Source of the DNA: Pseudoduganella guangdongensis
GTDB lineage: Bacteria; Pseudomonadota; Gammaproteobacteria; Burkholderiales; Burkholderiaceae_D
DNA: 64,000 nucleotides
NCBI RefSeq assembly: GCF_009857475.1
Contig: NZ_WWCJ01000021.1
Location: 1-64,000 of the forward strand
Reading direction: 5' to 3'
The notes below the pieces were generated by a model. That model saw only the letters and a list, made by a program, of their open reading frames with translations, made no database searches and was not told the origin of the DNA. Shown here piece after piece: positions 8,506-16,275 of this stretch. A program made the translations under genes and the position numbers. Positions within the stretch are counted from its first letter, which is position 1. Each line of letters starts with the position of its first letter.

Positions 8506-9239
8506 GCGAGGGCCTTTGCCAGGGAATCGAGTTGTTGGCGGTGCGTCAGGTCGATCTGCAACGGCGTCAGCGACACGCGCCCGCTGGCCAGCGCGTGGAA
8601 GTCGGTGCCCTCCCCCGCATCCTTGCAGGCGCCGGGCGGGCCAATCCAGTAAATCTCGCGCCCGCGCGGATCGAGCGCCTTGACCACCGGTTCGGCCTGG
8701 TGGCGGCGCCCCAGGCGGGTCGGGGTCAGGGGGCCCATCTGCTCGTACGGCAGGTTGGGGATATTCACGTTCAGCAGATAGGGCCGCTGCAGCAGCTCCA
8801 TATAGCGCTGCACCAGGTCGCGCGCGACGCGGGCCGCGTCGTCGATATGCGTCCAGCCATAGGAGCCTTGCGAGAAGGCAATAGCCGGGATGCCGAACAG
8901 GTAGCCCTCGGTGGCAGCGGCCACGGTGCCCGAATACAGGGTGTCGTCGCCCATGTTCGGCCCGTTATTGATGCCGGACACCACCAGGTCGGGCAGCGTG
9001 TCGAGCAAGCCGGTCAAGGCCACGTGCACGCAGTCGGTCGGCGTGCCGTTGACAAAAAAGAAACCATTCGCCGCCTTATGCACCGAGAGCGGGCGATCCA
9101 GCGTGAGGGAATTGGAGGCGCCGGACCGGTTGCTGTCGGGCGCCACAACCACGATATCGGCGATAGGCTGCAGGGCTTCCGCCAGCGCATTGATGCCAGG
9201 CGCCAGGTAGCCGTCGTCGTTACTGATAAGGATTCTCAT
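8502..9239 (-). CDS. surE: 5'/3'-nucleotidase SurE
   Basis: A 245-residue metal-dependent phosphatase acting on nucleoside monophosphates (and polyphosphate in some species). The N-terminus MRILISNDDGYLAPGINALA carries the metal-binding Asp-Asp pair; VVAPDSNRSGASNSLT and VSGINNGPNMGDDTLYSGTV are further SurE signatures. Reading remains open far upstream, but that extension is the antisense of the next gene and was discarded. It heads surE-pcm-nlpD-rpoS-rlmD and overlaps pcm by 4 bp. Confidence 0.95.
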   Translation of the reverse strand: MRILISNDDGYLAPGINALAEALQPIADIVVVAPDSNRSGASNSLTLDRPLSVHKAANGFFFVNGTPTDCVHVALTGLLDTLPDLVVSGINNGPNMGDDTLYSGTVAAATEGYLFGIPAIAFSQGSYGWTHIDDAARVARDLVQRYMELLQRPYLLNVNIPNLPYEQMGPLTPTRLGRRHQAEPVVKALDPRGREIYWIGPPGACKDAGEGTDFHALASGRVSLTPLQIDLTHRQQLDSLAKALA

Positions 9240-9276
9240 ACAGGGAATTTTACCTGAAGCAACGCCGGAAAAAGCG

Positions 9277-9316
9277 GGTGCGGATAAAATGGGGTACGTC
9301 CCCATTTTTCCGCACC
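9277..9316. repeat. Long inverted repeat with AAAATGGGG/CCCCATTTT core
   Basis: Arms GGTGCGG (9277-9283) and CCGCACC (9310-9316) enclose AAAATGGGG-TACGT-CCCCATTTT. The hairpin lies between the ATPase gene stop (9325) and the surE start (9239), both leftward, so it may act as a terminator. The same core occurs at 51351-51376 and in a decayed form at 51422-51446, so it is also a dispersed palindromic repeat. Confidence 0.8.
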
Positions 9317-9324
9317 GGCTTTCC

Positions 9325-10368
9325 CTACATCGCTGCCGGCACCGGCCAGTACCCTGCCCGCTCCTGCTGCAGCGGCAAGGCGTGGTGGTGATTGAGGGCG
9401 GCGGGCGGGGCGGCCGGCGCGCGCTGCCAGGGGCACAGGCCGTCGCGGAACCAGTGCAGGAAGGCTTCGTAGCGCTCCTGCAACGCCACGGCCGGCAGCG
9501 CTTCGCCAAACGCCAGGCTGGCGCTGTGCGGCAGCTGCACGGCGTCGAAATAGTCGCCCAGGTCCAGCTGCGGCAGCCCGTAGGCATCGGCCAGGGCGGC
9601 TTCGAACACGCTCTGGTAGCCGTCCACGCCGTACCGCCACAGGGCGTACTGCGCGGCGTCGGCCGTATCCACGCGCGACGGCAGCGGGTACACCAGCAAG
9701 GGCCGCTGCTCGTCCTCGTGGCAACTGCGGTAGCCGGTGGCGCGCCACACCAGCTCGCGCAGCCCATCCAGGTTCTGCCGGTTGGGGGCGAACACCAGCA
9801 CCAGCCGCGTCGGCAGCAGCGTGGTGCAAATGGCGGCGCTGTCGGCGCGCCCGCTGCGGGCGTCGACCAGCACGTGGCCGAAGTGGCGCGCCAGGCGCGC
9901 GGAAAAGGTGCGGAACAGCGCGGGGCAGGCATCGAAGATGCCTTGCCAGTCCAGCATTGCCGCGCGTTCCGCATGGCTGCCATCGCACCGCCCAGCACGC
10001 AGCAGCCAGAGAGGCCGGTCATCGCTTGCCCGCACCAGGAACTGCTCCCAGCGCACCGCGTCCAGCACCGCCTCGGCCAGCGCGGTGTCGCTGGCATAGC
10101 GCCCGGCGCGCTCCTGCAGCTCGTCGCGGCAAGCTTCGAACAGGTCCAGCACGCCGGGCGCTTGCGGCGCGGCGGGAAAGTAGTAGTGCAGGCCCGGCGC
10201 TTCCAGGTCCCAGTCCACCAGCAGCACCGGCTGCGCGTGGCGCCTGGCCAACAAATGCCCCAGGTTGGCCAGCGCCAGCGTGCGGCCGACGCCGCCCTTA
10301 TAGGAGTAGAAAGTGGTGACTTCGCCGGCTGCAGGCAGCAACGGCAGGTGCAGGCGTAGGTGGTCCAT
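9325..10368 (-). CDS. KGGVGR-variant ParA/MinD-like ATPase, partner of the TIR protein
   Basis: A 347-residue protein with a SIMIBI/ParA-like ATPase at its N-terminus. The deviant Walker A is KGGVGRT (residues 24-30): the signature Lys24 is kept, but the usual P-loop lysine before Thr30 is Arg. A second acidic motif, VLLVDWDLEAPGL (about 48-60), and VLVDARSG follow. The C-terminal third has no motif I recognise. No transmembrane segment is seen. It follows the TIR gene by 22 bp on the same strand, so the two are probably co-transcribed. KGGVGR-motif ATPases beside TIR-like proteins are known in other bacteria. A role in defence or signalling is inferred only. Confidence 0.75.
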   Translation of the reverse strand: MDHLRLHLPLLPAAGEVTTFYSYKGGVGRTLALANLGHLLARRHAQPVLLVDWDLEAPGLHYYFPAAPQAPGVLDLFEACRDELQERAGRYASDTALAEAVLDAVRWEQFLVRASDDRPLWLLRAGRCDGSHAERAAMLDWQGIFDACPALFRTFSARLARHFGHVLVDARSGRADSAAICTTLLPTRLVLVFAPNRQNLDGLRELVWRATGYRSCHEDEQRPLLVYPLPSRVDTADAAQYALWRYGVDGYQSVFEAALADAYGLPQLDLGDYFDAVQLPHSASLAFGEALPAVALQERYEAFLHWFRDGLCPWQRAPAAPPAALNHHHALPLQQERAGYWPVPAAM

Positions 10369-10390
10369 GGCGGTCCTTAGGGCGTTGGGG

Positions 10391-10996
10391 TTAGCGTGGG
10401 AAATGGGGCGGTGCCGGCGGGCGCCATTCCGGCGGTACCGGCGGCAGGATGAATTGCCGGCAGTCGTGGTCGGGCGGAATGCTCGCTTTCACGCAGTGGT
10501 AATGCATCGTGATGCGGTCCACGATGCGCCGGATATCGGGCAGGAAATCGGGGTTGGTCTTCAAATCCCCGGTCGCCAGCGTGTAACGCGAAAAATCCAC
10601 ATACATGCCCGGCTCGCTGATCTGGCGCGGCAGGCTCAGCGGGTGGCGGGTCATGATCACGGGAATGATCAGGTGCGAGGGCAGCTCGTACCACTGGCTG
10701 CGCTCGGCCTCGAGCATCTGCATGGCGGCAAATTCGCGCCGGGTATAGGGGTGGGCTTCGTACTTGGGCGTGTAGATCACGACCATGGTCGCGCTCTGGC
10801 ACATGGCCAGGGCGATGCGGCGGTCGATATCGTCGCCGCCACCCAGTTGCTCGCTATCGACAAACAATTCGGTCTCGTTGTCGAAATGGGGCTCGAGATA
10901 GCACTTCAGGGCATCGACAAAGTCGTCCTTGAAATGGCTCATAAATGCGTGCTGGCCATGCGCGTAACTGAAAAAACAGCCGTATCGGATACTCAT
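10391..10996 (-). CDS. TIR-domain protein
   Basis: A 201-residue protein almost wholly made of a TIR-like fold: first strand YGCFFSYAH (residues 5-13), helix, ELFVDSEQLGGGDDI (BB-loop region, 44-57), SATMVVIYTPKYEAHPYTRREF (68-89). Glu88 in RREF sits where TIR NADases have their catalytic glutamate. The last 50 residues contain a Pro-rich tail (PPVPPEWRPPAPP). A GGGGAGG ribosome-binding sequence precedes the ATG. Divergent from the quinone oxidoreductase gene and 22 bp upstream of the KGGVGR ATPase. NADase activity is a family-level possibility, not shown here. Confidence 0.75.
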   Translation of the reverse strand: MSIRYGCFFSYAHGQHAFMSHFKDDFVDALKCYLEPHFDNETELFVDSEQLGGGDDIDRRIALAMCQSATMVVIYTPKYEAHPYTRREFAAMQMLEAERSQWYELPSHLIIPVIMTRHPLSLPRQISEPGMYVDFSRYTLATGDLKTNPDFLPDIRRIVDRITMHYHCVKASIPPDHDCRQFILPPVPPEWRPPAPPHFPR

Positions 10997-11111
10997 GGCA
11001 ATCGCCTCCCCTGCCAGCCCAATGTAGCGCCGCGGCGCGGATTAAACTTTGTTCCCGCGCAAAGTGTTCCCGGGCATAATCGTACGAGCGTTCGATAACC
11101 ATGGAGACCAA

Positions 11112-12086
11112 ATGAAAGCGATTGTTTGCAAGGACTGGGGTTTGCCCGAGACGCTGGTGCTGCAGGACCTGCCCGATCCGCAGCCCGGCCCCGGCCAGGT
11201 GGTGCTGCAGGTGAAGGCGGCCGCCGTCAATTTCCCCGATGTGCTGATCATCCAGGGCAAATACCAGTACAAGCCGCCGCTGCCGTTCACGCCGGGCAAC
11301 GAGGTATCCGGCGTGGTGCTGGCGGTCGGCGAAGGCGTGCAAGGCTATCGGCCGGGCGACAAGGTGATCGCCTTTTCCGCGCACGGCGGCTTTGCCGAGC
11401 AATTGCTGGTGCCGGCCGCGGCGCTGATGCCGATGCCGCCGGGGATGGATTTCGACACCGCCGCCGCCATCACCCTCACCTACGGCACCTCGCACCATGC
11501 GGTGGTGGACCGCGCCCAATTGAAGGCGGGCGAAACCATGCTGGTGCTGGGCGCAGCCGGCGGGGTCGGCCTGGCGGCGATCGAAATCGGCAAGGCACTG
11601 GGCGCGCGCGTGATCGCCGCCGCCTCCAGCGAGGAAAAGCTGGCGGTGTGCAAGGCCCATGGCGCCGATGTGCTGCTCAACTACGCCAACAGCGACCTGC
11701 GCGAGGCGATCAAGGCCGCCACCGACGGCAAGGGTCCCGACGTCATCTACGACCCGGTGGGCGGCGAGTACGCCGAACCGGCCTTCCGCTCCATCGGCTG
11801 GCGCGGGCGCTACCTGGTGGTGGGCTTTGCCAACGGCGAGATCCCCAGGCTGCCCTTGAACCTGCCCCTGCTGAAAGGCGCCTCGCTGATGGGGGTGTTC
11901 TGGGGCGAATTCGTCAAGCGCGAACCGCAGGCCAACCTGGCGGGCATGCGGCAACTACTGGGCTGGCTGGGCGAAGGCAAGATCCGGCCGCATATCTCGG
12001 CACGCTACGCCCTGGCCGACACGCCGCGCGCGCTGGAAGCGATGGCGGCGCGCAAGGTGACGGGCAAGGTCATCATCCTGCCCTGA
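11112..12086 (+). CDS. NADPH:quinone oxidoreductase family protein (zinc-free MDR)
   Basis: A 324-residue medium-chain dehydrogenase/reductase. The N-terminal GroES-like domain (PGPGQVVLQVKAAAVNFPDVL, FTPGNEVSGVV) lacks catalytic-zinc cysteines; the Rossmann domain has the AGGVGLAAIEIGKALGA nucleotide motif. Family members reduce quinones or enones with NADPH. The ATG at 11112 follows GGAGACCAA; an upstream ATG at 11049 would add 21 residues without family character and was not used. Its last 14 bp overlap the convergent gene ending at 12073. Confidence 0.92.
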   Translation: MKAIVCKDWGLPETLVLQDLPDPQPGPGQVVLQVKAAAVNFPDVLIIQGKYQYKPPLPFTPGNEVSGVVLAVGEGVQGYRPGDKVIAFSAHGGFAEQLLVPAAALMPMPPGMDFDTAAAITLTYGTSHHAVVDRAQLKAGETMLVLGAAGGVGLAAIEIGKALGARVIAAASSEEKLAVCKAHGADVLLNYANSDLREAIKAATDGKGPDVIYDPVGGEYAEPAFRSIGWRGRYLVVGFANGEIPRLPLNLPLLKGASLMGVFWGEFVKREPQANLAGMRQLLGWLGEGKIRPHISARYALADTPRALEAMAARKVTGKVIILP

Positions 12087-12546
12087 GCGCGCGGGCGGCG
12101 GCGGCGCGCAGCAGGATGCGCGAGTAGAGCTTGTGGAAGCCAAGCAGGGCGCGGAAGGCGCCGCCCTGCCGCTTGCGCACGACGGCGGAGCCGAAATACA
12201 GGCGCGTGCCCGGCCCCGCCTCCAGCACCATCAGCCAGGAGCGCATGCTGCCGGCCAGATCGCACATCAGCAACTGGCCCGGCGCGTGCGCTTCCACCGA
12301 CCAGGCGGAAAACCGCTCGCGCTGGCCTGCCGCCAGTTCGCGCGCCTCGGCGTCGCGCGAAGGACATGCAGCCAGCAGCGACAGCAGCGCGCGTTCCAGC
12401 TTGAACACGCCCGTCGTATAAAAGGCCTCCACGAACGCCGCGTGGCTCACGGCCTGCGGCACGTCGATGGCGAAGCAATCGGTATAGTCGCCCTGGCTGC
12501 GGTAGCGCTGCAGCAGCGCTTGTTCAGGTAGCTCGCTAATCATCAT
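12073..12546 (-). CDS. Uncharacterised protein, last gene of a four-gene operon
   Basis: A 157-residue soluble protein without signal peptide or membrane segment. It reads as a compact alpha/beta protein: DYTDCFAIDVPQAVSHAAFV, then VFKLERALLSLLA, later LLMCDLAGSMRSWLMVLE and TRLYFGSAVV. This is loosely like DUF2867-type or steroid-transfer-like folds, but I do not recognise it firmly. Its ATG overlaps the stop of the upstream gene (ATGA), making it the fourth member of a coupled leftward series starting at 14295. Confidence 0.6.
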   Translation of the reverse strand: MMISELPEQALLQRYRSQGDYTDCFAIDVPQAVSHAAFVEAFYTTGVFKLERALLSLLAACPSRDAEARELAAGQRERFSAWSVEAHAPGQLLMCDLAGSMRSWLMVLEAGPGTRLYFGSAVVRKRQGGAFRALLGFHKLYSRILLRAAAARALRAG

Positions 12547-13247
12547 TGGAGCAGCTTAACACCCCGGCCGTCGATGCGCAGGCGCGCGGGATCGGTGCCC
12601 AGTACGATCTTCAGGTTCTCGCGCGCGCTGTTGCGCAAATTGGCGGCGACCTGCTCCGGCTGCGCCTTTTGCTGCTGCGACTTGTAGGCCAACGCCATGA
12701 AGGCGCCAACCATGGCGCTCTTCTCATACAGGTTGCGGAGGGTTTCCGGGCGTTCCTTCTCGCGCAGCCGGCTGGTGCCGCCGGCCTGGCGCAACTGTTC
12801 GGCGACGGCCTTGAATTCGTCGTCCGATACTTCGCGGTTGGTGAACACCATGTAATTGCCGACGATGAAGGCGGCCAGCGCCATTTCCAGGTCCTTGCGC
12901 GGCGAACCCATTTTGGCTTCGATGGTTTCGTAGACGTCCATGCTTTGCACAAAGACCTGCACCATCGATGCCTGGCTCGAGGCGGGGAAGACCTTGGCCA
13001 GCTCCTGCGCGTTGCGCTTGACCGCCGGCGCCACATTGGCGATGTCACGTTCGTGCTTGCGCGCCGAATTGGCGGCGTTGAGCATGGCGTTGTTGTGCAT
13101 CGCCGACATATGCGAGAAGTTGATCAGCGGCGCCGCCGTGTAGGGGTAGTCCAGCCCCAGGCCGACCAGGCCCTGCGCTCGGCTTGCCGGCGCGGCCAGC
13201 AGCAGCGCCGCCGCTGCGGCGGCCGCGATCCGCACGCGCGCCCTCAT
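12543..13247 (-). CDS. Secreted paralogue B, possibly DUF6683 family
   Basis: A 234-residue protein with a signal peptide (MRARVRIAAAAAAALLLAAPASRAQG, residues 1-26, cleavage near ASRAQ). The mature part is mostly alpha-helical and clearly paralogous to the product of 13624-14295: both share AAF(I/L)VGNYMV, VSD(D/E)E, SAMVG(A/V)FMA(L/V)AY and NLRN(S/A)ARENL in the same order. The family resembles proteins annotated DUF6683; function unknown. The ATG at 13247 overlaps the previous stop by 4 bp. A longer open frame upstream is antisense-like filler over the neighbouring gene and was rejected. Confidence 0.72.
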   Translation of the reverse strand: MRARVRIAAAAAAALLLAAPASRAQGLVGLGLDYPYTAAPLINFSHMSAMHNNAMLNAANSARKHERDIANVAPAVKRNAQELAKVFPASSQASMVQVFVQSMDVYETIEAKMGSPRKDLEMALAAFIVGNYMVFTNREVSDDEFKAVAEQLRQAGGTSRLREKERPETLRNLYEKSAMVGAFMALAYKSQQQKAQPEQVAANLRNSARENLKIVLGTDPARLRIDGRGVKLLQ

Positions 13248-13627
13248 GCCGAAATCAGCTGGCTTGGCAGCAGGTCGGACATATTGACCGCCACCGCGCG
13301 CGCGTTGAAGCAGCGGAAGCGGAACTCGCCGCCATCTTCCAGCTCCACCACCACGATGCCGGTCAGGATGCCGAACACGCGCCGCACGGTGCGCACATCG
13401 GCCAGCGGGATATGCACCGGTTCGAGCTTGTCGTGGAGCGCCTGGTTCATGCCGTTCGGCACCCAGTCCAGCGCCTCGGCCGACACGGTCACCGTGCCGC
13501 CCACCCACAGCCCGCCCATCAGGCTTCCGATCGCTTCCACGTTGCGCGCCGCCGTGCCGCCCAGGCGGCGGTTGACGATGGCATCCGTGATGAAGGCGTT
13601 GCACAGTTTTTTAATGTAGATCGTCAT
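13244..13627 (-). CDS. Small protein with possible PH/GRAM-like fold, between two secreted paralogues
   Basis: A 127-residue protein. After an N-terminal stretch (KKLCNAFITDAIVNRRLGG) comes a beta-rich section (GGTVTVSAEALDWVPNG, VHIPLADVRTVRRVFGILTGIVVVELEDG, FRFRCFNARAV) that reads like a GRAM/PH-like domain, a fold often used for lipid or protein binding. There is no signal peptide, so it would be cytoplasmic while its two flanking paralogues are exported. Overlaps of 4 bp at each end show coupled translation. The identification by fold is tentative. Confidence 0.6.
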   Translation of the reverse strand: MTIYIKKLCNAFITDAIVNRRLGGTAARNVEAIGSLMGGLWVGGTVTVSAEALDWVPNGMNQALHDKLEPVHIPLADVRTVRRVFGILTGIVVVELEDGGEFRFRCFNARAVAVNMSDLLPSQLISA

Positions 13628-14295
13628 TGGAACCTCATGCCGTTCTTGTCGATGCTCAGTTTGGCCGGATCGGACTTCAGCACCAGTTGCAGGTTTTCCC
13701 GGGCGGCGTTGCGCAGGTTGCCGTAAAAGGCCGATTCCTGCGGCTTCTGCTGGTGTGCCAGATAGGCCACCGCCATGAACACGCCCACCATGGCGCTCTG
13801 CTCGAACACGTCGCGCAGCTTTTCCTGGTCGCTGGCCTGGGTGATTTTCTGCATCTGCTGCTGCGCCCGCATCTGGCTGGCAACGGCGGCATATTCCTCA
13901 TCGCTCACGTTGCGCTCATGCAGGACCATATAGTTCCCGACCAGGAAGGCCGCCAGTCCACCAGCCATGTCGCGCGGCTCCCAGCCCATCTTCTTTTCCA
14001 GCTTGAGGTAGGTCGCCATGCTTTCAATGTAGTACTTCTCCACCTGGGCGCGTTGCTCGGGCGGGAAATGCATGGACAGCTTGCGGGCGTTTTCTTTCAC
14101 GGCGGGCTTGGCTTTGGCCAGCACCGGCTTGGCTTTCTTCGCCTCGCTCACGGTGGGAACCGGCACCCGCAAGTCGGGCTGCGGCCAGACCACGACGTTG
14201 TCGTAGCTCATGCCATAGCCGCAGCATTGCGCGCTTGCCGACTGGGCTGCGCCCAGCGCCAGCAAGAGCGCCGGCAGGATCGAACGGTACTTCAT
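13624..14295 (-). CDS. Secreted paralogue A, possibly DUF6683 family
   Basis: A 223-residue exported protein; signal peptide MKYRSILPALLLALGAAQSA with cleavage near SASAQ, followed by a mature N-terminus with Cys-Cys (QCCGYGMSYD). A Lys/Ala-rich stretch precedes the helical domain shared with paralogue B (see 12543-13247). The ATG at 14295 is chosen because AGGAGG lies 5 nt upstream; a GTG at 14301 would add two residues. First gene of the four-gene coupled unit. The biochemical role is unknown. Confidence 0.75.
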   Translation of the reverse strand: MKYRSILPALLLALGAAQSASAQCCGYGMSYDNVVVWPQPDLRVPVPTVSEAKKAKPVLAKAKPAVKENARKLSMHFPPEQRAQVEKYYIESMATYLKLEKKMGWEPRDMAGGLAAFLVGNYMVLHERNVSDEEYAAVASQMRAQQQMQKITQASDQEKLRDVFEQSAMVGVFMAVAYLAHQQKPQESAFYGNLRNAARENLQLVLKSDPAKLSIDKNGMRFQ

Positions 14296-14378
14296 GGCCA
14301 CCTCCTGGAAGTGTCAAAAGGTTGGCGCAGAATATACAAAATTCGACAACACTCCAAGCGAATCCAATCGTGTGCAAG

Positions 14379-15221
14379 TCACTCGATGAGACTTGCCTCG
14401 ATGAATGCGGCTAGCTTTGCCTTGTACTGGGCGGGATCGTACGCGTACAAGTCCTGGTGCGCGGCGCCCTCCAGCAACCACAGCGTCTTGCTGCCGGGGA
14501 CCGCCGCGAACAGGCGGCGCGTTTCTTCCGGCGGGGTTTGCAAGTCCCGGCTGCCGCCGGCCACCAGCACCGGCACGCGCAGCTTGCGCACCGCATCGAG
14601 CGGGCGCAATTCCGCGCTGCCGACGCCAGCGCGCAACGGGAGCTGCAGGTAAAGCAAAGGCGCGGCAAGGCGCCCTGCCGCGCCGAAACGCATGCCGAGG
14701 CGATTGGCGACGGCGTCCTCGATGGTCGGGTAGACCGATTCGAGCACGAAGGCATCGGCCGCCACCGGGCCGTCGCCCAGCAGCGCTGCGGCGCCGCCCA
14801 GCGACTGGCCGATCACCAGCACCTTGGCGCAGCCCTGGCCGCGCAGGTAGTCGACGCCGTTGCGCGCATCCTGCGCCTCGCGGTGGCCGAAGGTGATCAT
14901 CTCGCCGCCCGTCTCGCCATGGCCTTGCAGGTCGATCGCCAGCGATGTCAGGCCCAGCTCGCGCAGCATCAGCGCGCGCGGCGCCATCACGCTGCGGTCG
15001 GCGCGCACGCCGTGCATCAGCAAGGCGCAGCGCGTGGCGCGCGGCACCCGCAGCAGCGAGCCGCGCGTGCGCTCGAACTGGATGATGGAGAATTGCTCGC
15101 CATCCACCCGCACGGGATGGTTGACCGGCTGCGAGAGCAGCGTGCCGGCTTGCCACAGCGCGGCCGCCGCCAGCAGGATGGCGCCGGCAACAACGAGCAG
15201 GCGCGCAGGGCGGGCGCGCAT
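14379..15221 (-). CDS. Alpha/beta hydrolase, membrane-anchored or exported
   Basis: A 280-residue hydrolase with an N-terminal hydrophobic segment (residues 8-30, LLVVAGAILLAAAALWQAG) that may be a signal anchor. The alpha/beta-hydrolase core shows the oxyanion-loop MHGVRADRSV, nucleophile elbow GQSLGG, and late GAAHQDLYAYDP with the probable catalytic His; an Asp in AGGSRDLQTPPEE fits the third triad position. The substrate is unknown; the family includes lysophospholipase/dienelactone-hydrolase-like enzymes. The ATG at 15221 begins 5 bp after the stop of the upstream membrane-protein gene, so the two form an operon. Confidence 0.85.
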   Translation of the reverse strand: MRARPARLLVVAGAILLAAAALWQAGTLLSQPVNHPVRVDGEQFSIIQFERTRGSLLRVPRATRCALLMHGVRADRSVMAPRALMLRELGLTSLAIDLQGHGETGGEMITFGHREAQDARNGVDYLRGQGCAKVLVIGQSLGGAAALLGDGPVAADAFVLESVYPTIEDAVANRLGMRFGAAGRLAAPLLYLQLPLRAGVGSAELRPLDAVRKLRVPVLVAGGSRDLQTPPEETRRLFAAVPGSKTLWLLEGAAHQDLYAYDPAQYKAKLAAFIEASLIE

Positions 15222-15226
15222 CCGCT

Positions 15227-16273
15227 TTATGCCACGGCGCGGCGTTCGACCAGCAGGCGCAGGCCGGCCGGCAGCACGCCGCGCAGGGCGGCGCCGATGG
15301 CCGCTTCGCGCCGCTGCCAGAACACGCCGGCGGCGATGATGGCGACGCCGATTGCCGTCAAGGCGAGCGGGAACAGCAGGCTGTCGCGGAATACTGTGTA
15401 GGACAGGTGGCCCAGGTAGCCCGCCAGTCCCAAGCCACCGAACACGGCGAACACGCGGCGCGAGAGCGCGGCCCCGATGCCGATCATCAGCACATTGATC
15501 AGGCAATACACCAGCTTACCGAACTCGCTGCCCGAGTCCATCGACGACAAGGCGCCCCAGAAAGTGATCACGCCCCAGATGTACAGCCAGAAGGCGTAGT
15601 CCTTGCTGCTACGGTTGCGCAAGTCGATCCACAGCGCGAGCAGTGTCATGGCCATGCCGAACAGCGCCGAAATGATCTTGCCTTCGTGCGAAAAGAAGCC
15701 ATAGGCGCCCAGCAGCATGGTGCTCACGTCCATGCTCATGTACCACAGCGTCACCGCCACCGGCATCACCGTGAACGGCATGCGGTAGCGCCACAGCACC
15801 ACGGCGCCGGCGGCCAGGGTGGCCAGCTCCATCAGGACCCAGCGCCAGTCGATGTAGTAGTGGTAGTCGCGGTAAGCGCCGCCCGGGCCGTCCGCGGACC
15901 ACAGTCCCAGCACATGCTGCAGGCCGTACACCGCCAGCGGCACCAGCACCACGGCAAACGCCGCCAGCACGCCGGCCGGCAGTTGCAGGCCGCGCGCGCG
16001 CAGCCACTCCACCGCGCCGAGGGCCGCCGCGATATAGCAGCTTGAAATGAACAGCAGGCCGGCGCCGCCGAAGGTTTCCCAGCCCAGGGTCATGAACAGC
16101 GACATGGCGCCGATGGCAATCAGGCCGCCCAGGTAGTACAGGATGTGCGCCGGCTTGAAGCCCGGCGTATGCTGCTCGCGCTCCAGCAGGAACTGCCACA
16201 AGCGCCCTGCCTGGTCCGCATCCAGCAAACCCTTGCTTGCCGCCTCGTCCAACATTGCGCGTGTCAGCTTCAT
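15227..16273 (-). CDS. Polytopic membrane protein, DUF2157-like
   Basis: A 348-residue protein with a short cytoplasmic start (MKLTRAMLDEAASKGLLDADQAGRLWQFL) that resembles the N-terminal helix pair of DUF2157 proteins, then about eight to ten membrane helices from residue 44 onward. Charged or aromatic loops include DGPGGAYRDYHYYIDW. No transporter motif or enzyme signature is seen. It sits 2 bp after the helicase gene and 5 bp before the hydrolase gene, all leftward. Function unknown. Confidence 0.75.
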   Translation of the reverse strand: MKLTRAMLDEAASKGLLDADQAGRLWQFLLEREQHTPGFKPAHILYYLGGLIAIGAMSLFMTLGWETFGGAGLLFISSCYIAAALGAVEWLRARGLQLPAGVLAAFAVVLVPLAVYGLQHVLGLWSADGPGGAYRDYHYYIDWRWVLMELATLAAGAVVLWRYRMPFTVMPVAVTLWYMSMDVSTMLLGAYGFFSHEGKIISALFGMAMTLLALWIDLRNRSSKDYAFWLYIWGVITFWGALSSMDSGSEFGKLVYCLINVLMIGIGAALSRRVFAVFGGLGLAGYLGHLSYTVFRDSLLFPLALTAIGVAIIAAGVFWQRREAAIGAALRGVLPAGLRLLVERRAVA

Positions 16274-16275
16274 GC

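Noticed and set aside
9240..10097. A SurE protein extended by about 286 residues at the N-terminus
   Set aside because: The extension is an alternative frame of the KGGVGR ATPase gene; the proper SurE start MRILISNDDG is at 9239.
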